Source: Entoloma clypeatum (taxonomy: Eukaryota > Basidiomycota > Agaricomycetes > Agaricales > Entolomataceae). From it: a stretch of 64,000 bases of DNA. The stretch is taken from contig OY751488.1 in assembly GCA_963565915.1 (NCBI GenBank), forward strand, positions 1,364,001 through 1,428,000. Direction: 5' to 3'. The stretch's first letter is position 1. The number at the start of each line of letters is the position of its first letter. Under the pieces are notes generated by a model. That model saw nothing but the letters and a program-made list of their open reading frames with translations. It ran no database searches and was not told the DNA's origin. Shown here piece after piece: positions 21,748 through 32,620 of this stretch. A program made the translations under genes and the position numbers.

Positions 21748-22963
21748 TATAGTGACTCAAATAATTGTCCGGATGTTTGAGCCATTTTGATTGTTTGCTC
21801 AATAGCTCCAGGGGCAAGACACACAAGACCAAAGTGTTGGTGTATGACAGATGGAGCTATATCATGGCCATAGAAATATTTAACAATTATGTAATTCCAA
21901 TAAGTTCTCACAGAGATATATACAATTCAATCTGGTAACTCATGCGGACAATTATTTGGGTGACAATCAGAAATATCAGAATCTGATGCCAGATGGTTCC
22001 TATGACATCAAACTCTTGGCAGATGGTTACTATAGTGATGCTACCATAGATAGTGCCTGATTTCAAGCTATATAACCAGAGCTAATATTCTCAGCATTCC
22101 ACAATTCATCATGCACCCCATCTCCTCTGCCCAGAAGGAAAACATCATTTCTCTAGCCTCCAACCATCATTCCATTCAACATATTGCCTCCAAAGTTGGT
22201 GTTGGCAAGTCTACAGTGTCTGAGATCCTTCAGAATCTCCTTCCTACTCAACAAATCCCTTCTGCTAGTCGTCCTTCAAAGCTTTCTGCCCATGCTCAGC
22301 ACTCTATCGTTACATGAGGGGAGGATGAATGCTGACCAGTATGTGAACATTCTGGACAACCACTTATTGCCCAGCATGGAGGAATGTGAGATTCCTGCAG
22401 AGGATCTCGTATTCCAGCAGGATAATGACCCCAAGCACACCTCCAACAAGGCCAGAATCTGGATGAAGAACAATGATATCACTCTTCTGGACTGGCCTCC
22501 ACAATCTCCAGACCTAAATCCTATTGAACACCTTTGGCAACACATCAAAGTAGAGCTTTGCAAGTTTTCAACACAGGCCAAGGGAGTTTGGGAGATTTGG
22601 GACAGGGTAGCAGAGGTGTGGGACAGAATAGAGCCAGAGGTGTGTCAGAGATTGATAGAAAGTATGCCTAGAAGAGTGGAAGCAGTAATCAAGGCAAAGG
22701 GGGGCCATACCAAGTACTAAAATGATCAGTTTCTGTATTTCTGATACCCACTCAAATAATTGTCCGGATGAGTTACCAGATCGGATTGTATATATCTCTG
22801 TGAGAACTTATTGGAATTACCTAATTGTTAAATATTTCTATAGCCACAATGTAGCTCCATCTGTCATACACCAACACTTTGGTCTTGTGTGCCTTGCCCC
22901 TGGAGCTATTGAGCAAACAATCAAAATGGCTCAAACATCCGGACAATTATTTGAGTCACTGTA
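21748..22963 (+). mobile_element. Tc1/mariner element with long terminal inverted repeats
   Basis: The element is 21750-22961 (1212 bp), flanked by TA (21748-21749 and 22962-22963). The terminal inverted repeats start CAGTGACTCAAATAATTG on the right and TAGTGACTCAAATAATTG on the left and run about 215 bases each, to about 21970 and from about 22745. It contains a truncated transposase. It sits inside the Plavaka gene. Confidence 0.9.
22111..22720 (+). pseudogene. Tc1-like transposase, internally deleted
   Basis: The first part (22111-22317, 68 codons) is the N-terminal helix-turn-helix (IQHIASKVGVGKSTVSEIL). A second frame, from about 22312 to 22720, carries the C-terminal DDE part: ADQYVNILDNHLLPSM, VFQQDNDPKHTS with the second catalytic Asp, and DWPPQSPDLNPIEHLW with the catalytic Glu. 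The segment holding the first catalytic Asp and the second DNA-binding motif is missing, and the halves are in different frames. A full Tc1 transposase has about 340 residues; about 200 remain. Could only be mobilised in trans. Confidence 0.85.
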
Positions 22964-25369
22964 TGTGACCACTCTGGGATAAAACCGCCAGATTGTCTTG
23001 TCAAAGGCCATGAGTATTCCGGTTTCCCATGCATCAATGAATTCATCATCAAGAATTATTTCCCATTGGGCGTGGAATACTTCCTGATTGCAGTGTGCAA
23101 GCAGCGCAGCGGGCGGTGCTTTCCCCTTTGTCCACCATGTTGTGACAAAATCATTGAAAGCACCTGGTAGCTGTTAAATCCATGGTCAGGCCAATTTCAA
23201 GGAAGATTGAGTTGAAAGCTCACTTTATGTAAAGTGGCCAAAGTTTTGCTTGGCCAAAAGAAGTCAGATGTGTCGAGTCTGACCAGAACATTAAAGGGAA
23301 GATCGCTCCTGGGGCATTACAGCCAGGCACCGGGACGGAATCCTGGAGTTTGTGGTGCAACTTGAGGAGCTTATCCGAAGTATACATTTCTCCATACACT
23401 TGGATGGCTTCCAACCAGCTACCTCTTTTCCATAGAAGTTCATGCGGCTCAAAGTGGAAATGTATTCCAGCATCCGCAGCAGCCTTCAACTGTTCCTTGA
23501 TGACTGAAACCAATGATTGGTGATAGAAATGACCAGAAAAGTAAGGACACAACCCAGGATGGCCAGTTAGCCGGTGGAACAGAACCTGTATAGTGATTGG
23601 ACTGCATTTCCAACTGTCATCCATCCATTCCGGTTGAGAATTCCCTTCAAAGGCATCTCCAGATGATGCTAATATTGCATTAATGTTCAACCGTTTTGTT
23701 TTCTTTACATCTTCAACATTGAACTTGGGATGACTAATAATGCCAATGAGATCCTTGAAATTTCTCTGCGACTTTTGAACACCGTCGTCCCAGTACCATT
23801 CGCCAAGGATAAAAGAACTTATATTTTTGTAGGGAGCAAAGGATGTTCTTGTTTGAGAGCGGAGGGTGAGGAGCGATTGTTCATCTTTGTCATCTGAAGG
23901 TGCGTCGACAAAGTCTCGCAGAGTAAGACAGTCATCTGCACTTCGTGCAGGGACCTGGGAACCAGAGTATCTTTTAAAGAGTCTGAACGTGTTGGTTGAT
24001 GTTGTGAAGTACAATAAACTCGTAGGCCTTGGAGATGCTCCAGGCTCTGAGACAGGCGACGGTTGAGTAACTTCTGAAATATCTGGGCCCTGAACGAGTT
24101 CTAGAAGGCAGAGAAGATGTCATCTGAGTTAAATCAATTTTCAAAAAAAAAAAAGTGGGTAAAACGCTGACCGTGAGGTATGACTTGAGGGAGTATATCA
24201 CAAAAATGCAGTGGCAGGTTCTGGTTTCTCTTTGTTTTGCGCAAGGCAATCGGTACTTCCAGGTCCACTCTTTCATCCCGAGGAGCCTTAAAGAAGACCA
24301 TTGCTTTAGCTGGGTAATTGAAACAGAACTTCGTCCAATACATACCAAGTTGCTAGTCACTGCCGTGGTGTCAAAACCCCCATCGTGAACGACTAGTGGG
24401 ACTATGGATTCGTTGGACTGTGAGTTGATATTGGGGCCTAGCACAAGTGACGGATTTACCTGAAATTTTGTCAATGTCAAAACCCTGGCCTTGAGTTGGC
24501 AAGTATGTATGTCTGCCGCTGCTTGGAAAGCCACTGAAAGCTGCGGCGAAGGAAGTCTGGGTGGAGAAATGTCAAGTTGCAACGTGGATGCAATTGTTTG
24601 CGAAACTACACCCTACATGAAAATTAATGAGCAATGCTCGGAATGAGCTATAAAAGGAAATCCTACATCTTCGACATCTCCCGCGGTAACACCAGATGGT
24701 TTATGTCTCTTGCGACTCAACCATCCTTTCCTTGTGCCAGTGAGGGCCCGTTTCAACATCTTCTTCTTGTGCAGGCAAGATCGTTCATGTAGAGAAAGCG
24801 CTGACAGAATCGGAAAGGGACACCTGCTGGGAGGAGCAATGGTATGCTGCATACTTACCTTGACATTCATGAATTGTTCAAACTGCCGGCACGCATCACA
24901 TCGAAGTCCACAATCAAAGACCCTTTATTGGCAGTAAGGTTCATTTGTAGCAATGGTTGCAAACCCTATAATGCATTGATGGATCTGCCCCTTATAACTT
25001 ATAAGAGTCATAAACTATGAACAGTAACATACCTCTCAGCTTTGTCACTTCAGCAGTACAGGTATCCTTATTTTCACCCGCCGCACCGTCCCATTGATTG
25101 TTTGAAGGATGTTCTCAGCAGTTTACTGGACTCGATCGACTCGCAACGCCCATCGACAACTCTCCCACTTTAGGGTACGATGGCTGAAGAAGTGAAAATG
25201 ACTTCAACAGCGAATCAAGCACCTTGCCAATGCCCTTCAAATTGCTGTCCATGCTAGCAGATTAGGGTACGAGGAGCATATGAGGCTATCCGAGAGTTGT
25301 CGATACTACTGAGGAAGATGGCTTACCGCAGAAAGAGAGGTGGAGCTGCTTGGGTGCCAGTTACCTGAA

Positions 25370-26144
25370 GACTCAGAACTTGGCCTTGATTTGTCTCAAG
25401 CACAAGACCATACCTGGCCTTCACCCTACCGATAAGCTGTGATTTGTGAGTTGAACTATCATATCATGCCAGAAAGATTGAATTGATATGTACAATGCTA
25501 CTTGAACAGGATGGCAAGCAAGACGCGAATGACGGCTGGTCAGATTTATACATGAAAACAAAGGGATAAATAAATTCAATCCCGAATTAGGTCGCTCGAG
25601 AGAATGAAAGTCTATGCATGACGAATATCAGTACGTGATGATAAAAGGTGTGGAAAAAGAGAATCCTTACCACAATGGGATCAAGCAGCTAGCAGTCCGC
25701 ACAGTAGCTTTGTCAATCAACAAGCCCAATGCGTGGATTTCAAAGCCAGGACGAGATTGCTGCATGAAGCCATGGAGCTTCTGAATATTTGACCGAGCCT
25801 CATCAAGGTACTGCTTCAAGGTGGCTCCAAGGGGAACATTGGCCGCCCAGCTTCCTCAATCTCCCTACGGTACAGTATGAAGTCCTTAGATTCCTATATC
25901 AATAAGTGAAAAATTGGTTAGTCAGGCAAATAACCAAAATCGGTATGCTTGCCATCTTCTTGTAAGTGGGGAGATGGGTTATTGGGCGTGGTCTTGGAAG
26001 AATGTGAATAGGTTCTTGGTCGGGTGCGCATGGTACAAACATCCTTGCGGGTGCCTCATAGTACAGGATGGTCTGCCTGCTGGCCGATTCCATCTTCATA
26101 TTCATGGGATTCATGTCTCGCCAGATTTTGATGAACTTGAACAA
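25370..26144 (-). pseudogene. Unidentified spliced gene or gene remnant
   Basis: Minus-strand coding-like blocks in one order: YYEAPARMFVPCAPDQEP (about 26080), then after an apparent intron ESKDFILYRREIEEAGRPMF (25885-25820). After a one-base shift comes ATLKQYLDEARSNIQKL to about 25680, then after a further AG-bounded gap LIGRVKARYGLVLETNQGQV (about 25440). I do not recognise the family. The shift at about 25825 and the short blocks suggest a decayed host gene, but an intact gene with an unusual splice pattern cannot be excluded. Confidence 0.3.
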
Positions 26145-26148
26145 CTAC

Positions 26149-26260
26149 TTCATAAATACTGAAGAAAACAAGGGACTTACAGGTGGATGGGGAGATGGTG
26201 GGGGTACGGAAGCAAGAGAAAAGGCGTGTGAAAGCACTGCTGAGTTGGCTGACATACAGG
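26149..26260 (-). repeat. Dispersed repeat shared with 52900-53190
   Basis: On the minus strand this reads GTCAGCCAACTCAGCAG ... CCATCTCCCCATCCACCTG ... CCCTTGTTTTCTT. It matches the two direct repeats at the centre of the palindrome near 53.0 kb. Confidence 0.75.
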
Positions 26261-26299
26261 AATGATCGTTGTCGCTGGCTATGAGTGACCGGGTGTTGC

Positions 26300-26880
26300 A
26301 AAATCACCTACATAGTTATGCAAAATTTCCTCAATCGGCGCCTTCCCACATTCTGAGCAGCTGATGTCTCATAGATCAGGAATCTTTGGGCACTTTAGGA
26401 GACCACTCTAACTTCAATCCATGAAATTTCTGTCCCTCAATAAAATCAGAGCTCAAAAACCATGAACAACTCCCACTGCCAAATTACTGAGGCGGAGACA
26501 GAAAATGTGGCGTGACCTTTGACAAACATGACAGATTTTGCATAACCTTGTGAAAATGGTGTGCCAACTTCCTTGCTCTGGTATTATTTTCATCACCACA
26601 AATTCTCAAGATTAAGTGGAGAGTATTGAAGCCAGGAAGCTAGGCTGTACAACGGTAAAAGAATCAAGTCATTTGAGGCAGTGGATGTAGCACGATAAGC
26701 CTCTTTAAAAAGTTTTGCAACCCATAGTATTACTGTGACATACAAGGATATTAAGGGGTCTGTTTCTATGATGGGCCACAAAAGAGTCACCACATGGGTA
26801 ACTCAGTAGGTAGTCAACCTACACTGTATTGTAATTTACGGTCCAGCGAAGGCATACAGTGTATGGTAAATTACGGAAGC
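26300..26880. other. No supported gene
   Basis: Only short frames without motifs. A small inverted pair (ACACTGTATTGTAATTTACGG at 26821 and CATACAGTGTATGGTAAATTACGG at 26850) marks the edge of the repeat complex that follows. Confidence 0.4.
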
Positions 26881-26929
26881 AGTGAATTTGCTACAGCACC
26901 AGCGAATTTACCACGGCGAACGGCGAAAT

Positions 26930-27560
26930 AATAATGTCACCGGGGAAGAAAAAATGTCGCCGGCGACAACATACAACAGATTGGCAAATAATTCACCGGC
27001 AAAAGACACCACAGCGAAAAACCGGTGACAAACCGGCAACACGGCGACAGGCCATCAGCGAATTGTTGACCCATCGGCGAAAGCGAGCCTTGAGTGCTGG
27101 CAACACTGCAAATGAAAAGAACAATGCTAACGACAGATCGGGGAATAATTCACTGGCAAGAGACACCATGGCAAAAAACCGGCAAATGTTGGGATGATGT
27201 GCAACAAGACCGGCCACAAACCGGCGACAAGCCATCGGTGAATGAATGGGCCACTGGCGAAACCAAGTCTTGAGGGCCAGCAACACTGCAAATTAAAAGA
27301 ATGATGCTAACAACAGATCGGCATATCATTGACCAGTGAAAGACACCATGGCGAAAAACCGGGGAAAGACCGGCGACAAACTGGCGACACAGCGACAGGC
27401 CATCGGTGAATTGATGACCCATCGGCAAAAGCGAGGCTTGAGTGTCGGCCACACTCCATATACTGTACAAAGAACAATGCTAACAACAGATCGGTGAATA
27501 ATTCACCAGTGACAGACACCATGGCAAAAAACCGGAAAATGTTGGATGATGTGCAACACA
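26930..27560. repeat. Tandem repeats, about 175-bp unit, GGCGA-rich
   Basis: Four diverged units, each with CAGATCGG.GAATAATTCACCGG and AAAGACACCATGGCGAAAAACCGG. Unit starts are near 26977, 27134, 27314 and 27487; a lone fifth copy is near 27784. An inverted copy lies at 29470-29648, directly beside the B2 insertion. Confidence 0.75.
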
Positions 27561-27757
27561 CACCCATCAAACATGTCAAATACATGTAAACAAATGTCAA
27601 AAGATATTGCACATCTCCTCATTATATCTACACAGGAACAAGTAATGTTTGCTACTATATCAGATGAGTAGGGGAGCATGTTGTATCATCAAGTATGTAT
27701 TTATTTTAAGAAAATTAGCCACAGATTTAAAGTTATAGAGGTCCTATGGTCTGAACC
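27554..27757. repeat. Left arm of an inverted repeat
   Basis: Pairs with 29088-29290. Matching words on opposite strands include AAGTATGTATTTATTTTA and GGGGAGCATGTTGTATCATC. The right arm is flanked by inverted copies of the GGCGA-type tandem repeat, so the unit spans about 26.9-29.65 kb and resembles a large fold-back element. Confidence 0.65.
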
Positions 27758-27759
27758 AA

Positions 27760-29087
27760 ATAATAAAAAACAATGCTAATGACAGATCAGTGAATAATTC
27801 ACTGGCGAAAGACACCACAGCAAAAAACTGGCTGTGGCGACAATGTTCTTTTGCCGGTCAATGAGTCACCATCTCAACGGTTATCTAGGGCATGTGTGCA
27901 GTGCCAGCAAAGCTGTAGACACAGTTGAAAGTGAAGCTTACCAGTATATTTGTTCTAATACACCGTAGAAAGTCTCTCCCCACCACAGAACCATCTGGAG
28001 GTTCATTCCCGATTATGTGAGGATATGAATAAAGATATGCGGATACCATGTAGAGGTAGAACATGGTGAAAAAAGCTGCAATGTATGTCCTCATCTTTGG
28101 CACAGATCATCGTTTTATGCCTGCGGTGCAATCCGGGCACCTGTGTATGGCTATTCTCTAGTGTGAGTAGGTCTCAATGCATCAATAGTAAATGGTGTGA
28201 TGTATAGATAGCTGTTAAAAAGTATCAGACAACTTGCACATCACAAATGTCTATGTATTCATCATCAGGCATTATTATTGTATGGTCAATAAATCTATAG
28301 ATGGTTGTATAGGGTTTATCAGATGTTCATCTACTTGATACAAAAAGTTCCAAGAGAATCCATGCCATGTGGAAGACTGGAGATAAGACTTTGTCCAAAA
28401 TATGTCTCAGAATCCCACGTGCATAACAATGACAGTGTTGGGAACGAAATCATATTGCCCACTTGATGGGCCACAAATATGCTTGTTAACTAATGGATAG
28501 ATGCCTATGAACTCATGAAAAGTATATATACAGTTGGATACTCAAGCTATGTATGATAGAGAATCTGTATTCTGAAATGAGAGATCAAAACACAGGCAAA
28601 ATCGTGATGCAACAGTGCATCATGGGTTACTCCAAACACCAAAACCAATGTTTTTCTCCTTTTCCCTTTCCACAACCACTTTAGTCTACATGTACTGTTT
28701 GTATACCATTGAAAAATTGTATGTAAACCTCCTCTGACCATTCAAGTAAAGTTCAAGGACTTGATAAGGTGAATATGAGCAAAATAGGTCGAAAATTTGA
28801 CCAAAATCTTTTATTTCACCTTTGGATTCTCCATATTCAGGGAATCTCAGAACACCTTCATTTTTCAAATTTGGTTCATTCCTTAGGGAGATATGACACT
28901 TTTCCTCAAATCTGCACATTTGATTATTTCTATCATATCTGGACTTCTAAAATTATACAAAGTGTGTCACAAGGTGAATACATATGCAGTCATGAGTCCT
29001 ATTGCTTCAAACTATTATTAAATCATGAGGAAGGCACCGTGCATACCTGCGCGATGTCTTTGGTGCATTGTTTACTATTATTTGGTT
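27760..29087. other. Interior of the fold-back unit, no supported gene
   Basis: A minus-strand frame at 27885-28103 encodes a hydrophobic 72-residue peptide (AAFFTMFYLYMVSAYLYSY), possibly a membrane-protein exon remnant, which I do not recognise. The rest is AT-rich. Confidence 0.3.
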
Positions 29088-29290
29088 CAGACCATGGGAC
29101 CTCTATAACTTGGGATCTGTGGCAAAATTTGATAAAATAAATACATACTTGATGATACAACATGCTCCCCTACCTAACTGATATAGTAGAAAAGTTTACT
29201 TGTTCCTGTGTAGAGATAATGAGGAGGATGTGCGATATTTTTGGAGATTTGTTTACATGTATTTGACATGTGTGATGTGTGTGTGTCGCG
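29088..29290. repeat. Right arm of the inverted repeat
   Basis: Inverse of 27554-27757. Confidence 0.65.
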
Positions 29291-29648
29291 CATCATGCAA
29301 CATTGAACCCACACATCCACCCATTACTGACTGTGCAATGAGGAGCACACATGCTGAAAAGCTCAGAATATATACATAAATTTTTATTCAATCAGTCATG
29401 AGCAGCACAAACTGGTCATAAGCATCAAAAATGGTAAAAAACCATTACATCAGCATGGATTAAAGGCTTGCTTTCACCGATGGCCTGTCGCCAGTTTGTC
29501 GCCGGGCTTTCGCCGGTTTTTTGCTGTGGTGTCTTTCACCCATTCGCCGATGGCCTGTTGCCATGTTGCCGGTTCGTTGCCGGTCCTTCCCCAGTTTTTT
29601 GCTGTGGTGTCTTTTGCTGGTGAATTATTCGCCGATCTGTTGTATGTT

Positions 29649-30049
29649 GGTTATGGACTCTATGGTATGAGGACCACGTCATATCTTTTACTTATCGGCC
29701 CGACTCGGCGCCCTCTTACGAACTCACTATGTCTAATGTCTACTTTCGCAACCTTCAATTCCCAGTCTGACTCACTACATTACTTTGTCATCCCCTTTAG
29801 TATACTTCGCTCCCATGCTGACTCGCTTTCCGCAGTCAGCTTACTCATTGTACATAGCCTTCCGCAGTCGCCTGACTCATGCGCACTGCCTTCCGCAGTA
29901 CTGACTCATCTGCTACCGCCTATAGTCAGTACCTATATAAACCTCTTGTACTGTAGTAGATTCCTTAGATTTAGCAATCACATTGCTCTTCGCCTTTCCA
30001 CTTCCTGCATACTCTGCCCAAACCTTGGTACGGTTTGTTAAGCATAACA
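29649..30049 (+). repeat. 5' LTR of B2 (401 bp)
   Basis: Starts GGTTATGGACTC (TG changed to GG) and ends AAGCATAACA. TATATAA box at 29934-29940. Presumed RNA start region AGATTTAGCAA at 29967-29977. Confidence 0.88.
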
Positions 30050-30051
30050 AG

Positions 30052-30062
30052 TTGCTAAATCT
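30052..30062 (+). promoter_or_regulatory. Self-priming primer-binding site, family B
   Basis: TTGCTAAATCT starts two bases after the LTR end and is the exact reverse complement of 29967-29977, which begins 33 bases after the TATA box start. Same layout as in families A, C and D. Confidence 0.75.
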
Positions 30063-30109
30063 CGTTAGGTTCGCCCAGAGCGAAGAGAGCAACTACCAGA
30101 TGAGTCAAG

Positions 30110-31060
30110 ATGTCGCGCTTCTTTGAAGACTTCACCAGTAACCCATTCAGCACACCAGAAGCCTGACAGGAGGAGCTAAGTCCTCGAGACAGTATCAATT
30201 TTACGCTCATCCAGCAGTACATCGAATCAGAGATCCGTCGCATCCTACAGCAGGTGCTTGACGAAGAACTAGACAACGATGAGCATCGCCCCCACGGTGA
30301 GATAGCAGAGAACATTCATCTTGCTCAGCAACACCAGATCGCGCGCTATAACGCCCGACAGAACGAACTCGAAAGCTTTCGCGTTCAAGAAGGACCTCAG
30401 ACAGGTCGGATCACAGAGATCAGAGAGTTTATCGGTGTCCAGACAACCGTTATCAGAAGATTGATTAAGACGCTCACATCGAGACGTCCCAGAGCCACAT
30501 CATCATGTCTTACTCGAAGCAGCAGATCTACGCCCACTTCACCACCAAAGAACAACAGACCAAGTACAACTGTTGGGCATGAAACGAGAGACTTGACCCC
30601 TTCTCACGAGCAACAGACGCGCAGGAACAGAGATTCCTTAGAGATTTACAGAGGAAATACTCTGAATGTTTTGCCACCAATTCTGCCAACAAGTCCCCTG
30701 ACGAATTTACTTTTGACTCCGCGCAGTCAGATATCGAACAGATGCCTAGAACAGGGACTCATTTTCAATCCTTACCTGTATCCCGAACCCCATCTTCATC
30801 CCAACAACCTGACTCCTCTCCTCCTCTGCAGACTCTAGACATGGCAGAAGCTCCGGCTGTACAAACAATGGATACATCCAAGATCATCAAGGATCCTGGG
30901 ATGTTCAAGGACAGATACACCTTTGACAAGTGGTGGAAAGCCACCAAACTATACATCAGGTTCCAAAAGAGCCTCACAGATGATTAGAAGATTCTTGCGG
31001 TACTGTCCCGCATGATGGAAGGGTCCAGCAGCGACTGGGCCAGTAACAAGTTAGACACTC
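30110..31060 (+). pseudogene. B2 gag N-terminal remnant
   Basis: Starts at ATG 30110 (MSRFFEDFTSNPFSTPEA), with TGA at codon 19. It continues with DEELDNDEHRPHGEIAENIH and a Ser/Pro-rich linker to 30838. A second frame (to 30987) has the capsid start MFKDRYTFDKWWKATKLYIR, TAG at 30985, and then MMEGSSSDWASNKLDTQ. At about 31060 the rest of gag, including the zinc knuckles present in B1, is deleted and the protease follows directly. Confidence 0.75.
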
Positions 31061-31979
31061 AGCTCAGCTCAAAACACGACAAGGACCAAAGGTCATCCGA
31101 CCTGAGGTTGATAGCGGATGTGAACACACATGCATCCATCCCAGAATAGTACGCGAACAGAACCTCCCCATGTGAGGAATACCGCCCATAGCAATTCTAA
31201 ATGCAGATGGATCACCAAATCGACAACAGAAAGCGAGCCAATTGCCAAAGTCAAACTGGATTTGGGAGCACATCAGGAAACCATGGAAGCAATGGTACTG
31301 GACATTGGGAGAACGGACATGCTCCTGGGACATGACTGGTTGGTACACCACAACCCCACAATCAATTGGACAACCGGTGCGGTAACATTTAACCAGTGCC
31401 CAACTACATGTCGAACCAAACATTTGGATTGCAAGGTTAACCTTGATGGTCGCAAACACCGGATTCGCATGGTTGAAGTATGCGACAAAGATGCACCAAA
31501 GAAGTCAAGTCAGAAATGGAAACCTGGAGACCCTATCTTGGAAGCTGTCACTCCTACACAACCTCCCACAACCAAATGACCCTCATACGTTGATTGGTTT
31601 GCTCACCTGTTTGAGAAGGAGAACTTTGATAAGATCCCAAAGGAAAGGGAATGGGACCATGATATCGAACTTACACCAGACGCACCAAAGGAACTAGGGG
31701 GAAATTCATATCCCATGACACAAAAGGAACAAGAGGAATTGGACACATTCATCGACAAAGGTCTAGCAACTGGAAAGATCCGCCCATCCAAATCCCCTTA
31801 TGCCTCCCCTTACTTCTTCATCAACAAGAAGGATGGCTCCAAACGATTGGTACAAGATTACCGCATGGTCAACAAATTTACAGTCAAAGACAAGTTCCCA
31901 CTCCCATGCATCTCCGACCTCTTGGACGTGCTGAAAGATGCATTCTACTTCAATAAAATGGACATCATGTGGGGTTACA

Positions 31980-32454
31980 TGTTAAGAACTGATCGACAAA
32001 ACGTCGGAGCTACGTCGGACGCGTCGGAAGGTCGGAAGGTCGGAGCGCGTGCAACGTAGGGGCAAGGACTTGGCTTCAACTTGTGTGTTGCGCCCTCGCT
32101 AATACGTTGGTGTCCTTATTTCGGAGGATCGGAGGATCGGAGGTCGGAGGTCGGACTCAAGTTAAGAGTCGGAAAGAGGACGGGAGGTATGATGTCGAAT
32201 CTAAGTTGATATTCAAACTGAAGCTAATACATGATTCTACATAAGTTTAAATACTATGTCGGAGGACGTGTGGCTTCGTCGGAGTCGGATAACGAGTGGC
32301 TGTCGGAGATTCTTAACATAAGTAAAATGATCGGATGTAAGTAATGTACGTAGTAACGAGATTCATAACAGTAAGTATGCATAATAAGTATTAGTCAAAA
32401 TGTCGGAGGTGTCGGGATTGGTCGGAAATCGTCGGAATGGATCGGAATGTAACA
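31980..32454 (-). repeat. 3' LTR of element C (475 bp)
   Basis: Plus-strand ends TGTTAAGAACTG and CGGAATGTAACA. It contains about 20 copies of TCGGA on the plus strand and none of TCCGA (counted by eye). On the minus strand a TATTTAAA box lies 33 bases upstream of the presumed RNA start. Confidence 0.92.
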
Positions 32455-32455
32455 G

Positions 32456-32471
32456 TATTTCCCCCTTAGGG
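32456..32471 (-). promoter_or_regulatory. Polypurine tract of element C
   Basis: On the minus strand CCCTAAGGGGGAAATA ends one base before the 3' LTR. It is the expected plus-strand primer. A near copy lies inside pol at 35198-35214. Confidence 0.8.
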
Positions 32472-32620
32472 CCGAACCTATGAGGCCTAAGGACCTAGGT
32501 GGTCGGTGCGCGTGAACTGCGTCATGTGATGCGTTGGTTGAAAATACCGTCTGAGTGGTTTTTTCTTCTTGTTCCCCCATTCTCTTTTCGTTTTAAACTC
32601 TTCCGAAAATAAACCTCAAT

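Larger units (their letters stand above)
20388..24937 (-). pseudogene. Plavaka-type DNA transposase gene, broken
   Basis: Minus-strand gene. The N-terminal part (24937-24670) has a Cys/His motif, CDACRQFEQF then LSLHERSC, split by introns, and the chain continues through 24014-23220. The middle carries the transposase segment ending FWSDSTHLTSFGQAKLWP, then (23190-22964) DDEFIDAW and IWRFYPRVVTYS. A Tc1 element interrupts at 22963/21748. Beyond it come GKLEHRTPKSNYARTDHK, ERRQARIRRI and IHPALIADKSMQNFIPELKK. The C-terminal block is LGFLDPAQILRGCHIIP, DWKVYYVNR and MRYHWGEGVGHAYAH. In full proteins of this family, from memory, several hundred residues lie between TYS and GKLEHRT; here they are missing. 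Two TGA codons (about 21025-21035) replace Trp and Arg of the expected LWVRWYE. Dead copy. Confidence 0.75.

Noticed and set aside
26930..27560. Regular repeats that might look like a CRISPR array
   Set aside because: Units are about 175 bp, diverged, without unique spacers, in a clearly eukaryotic region with introns and transposons.
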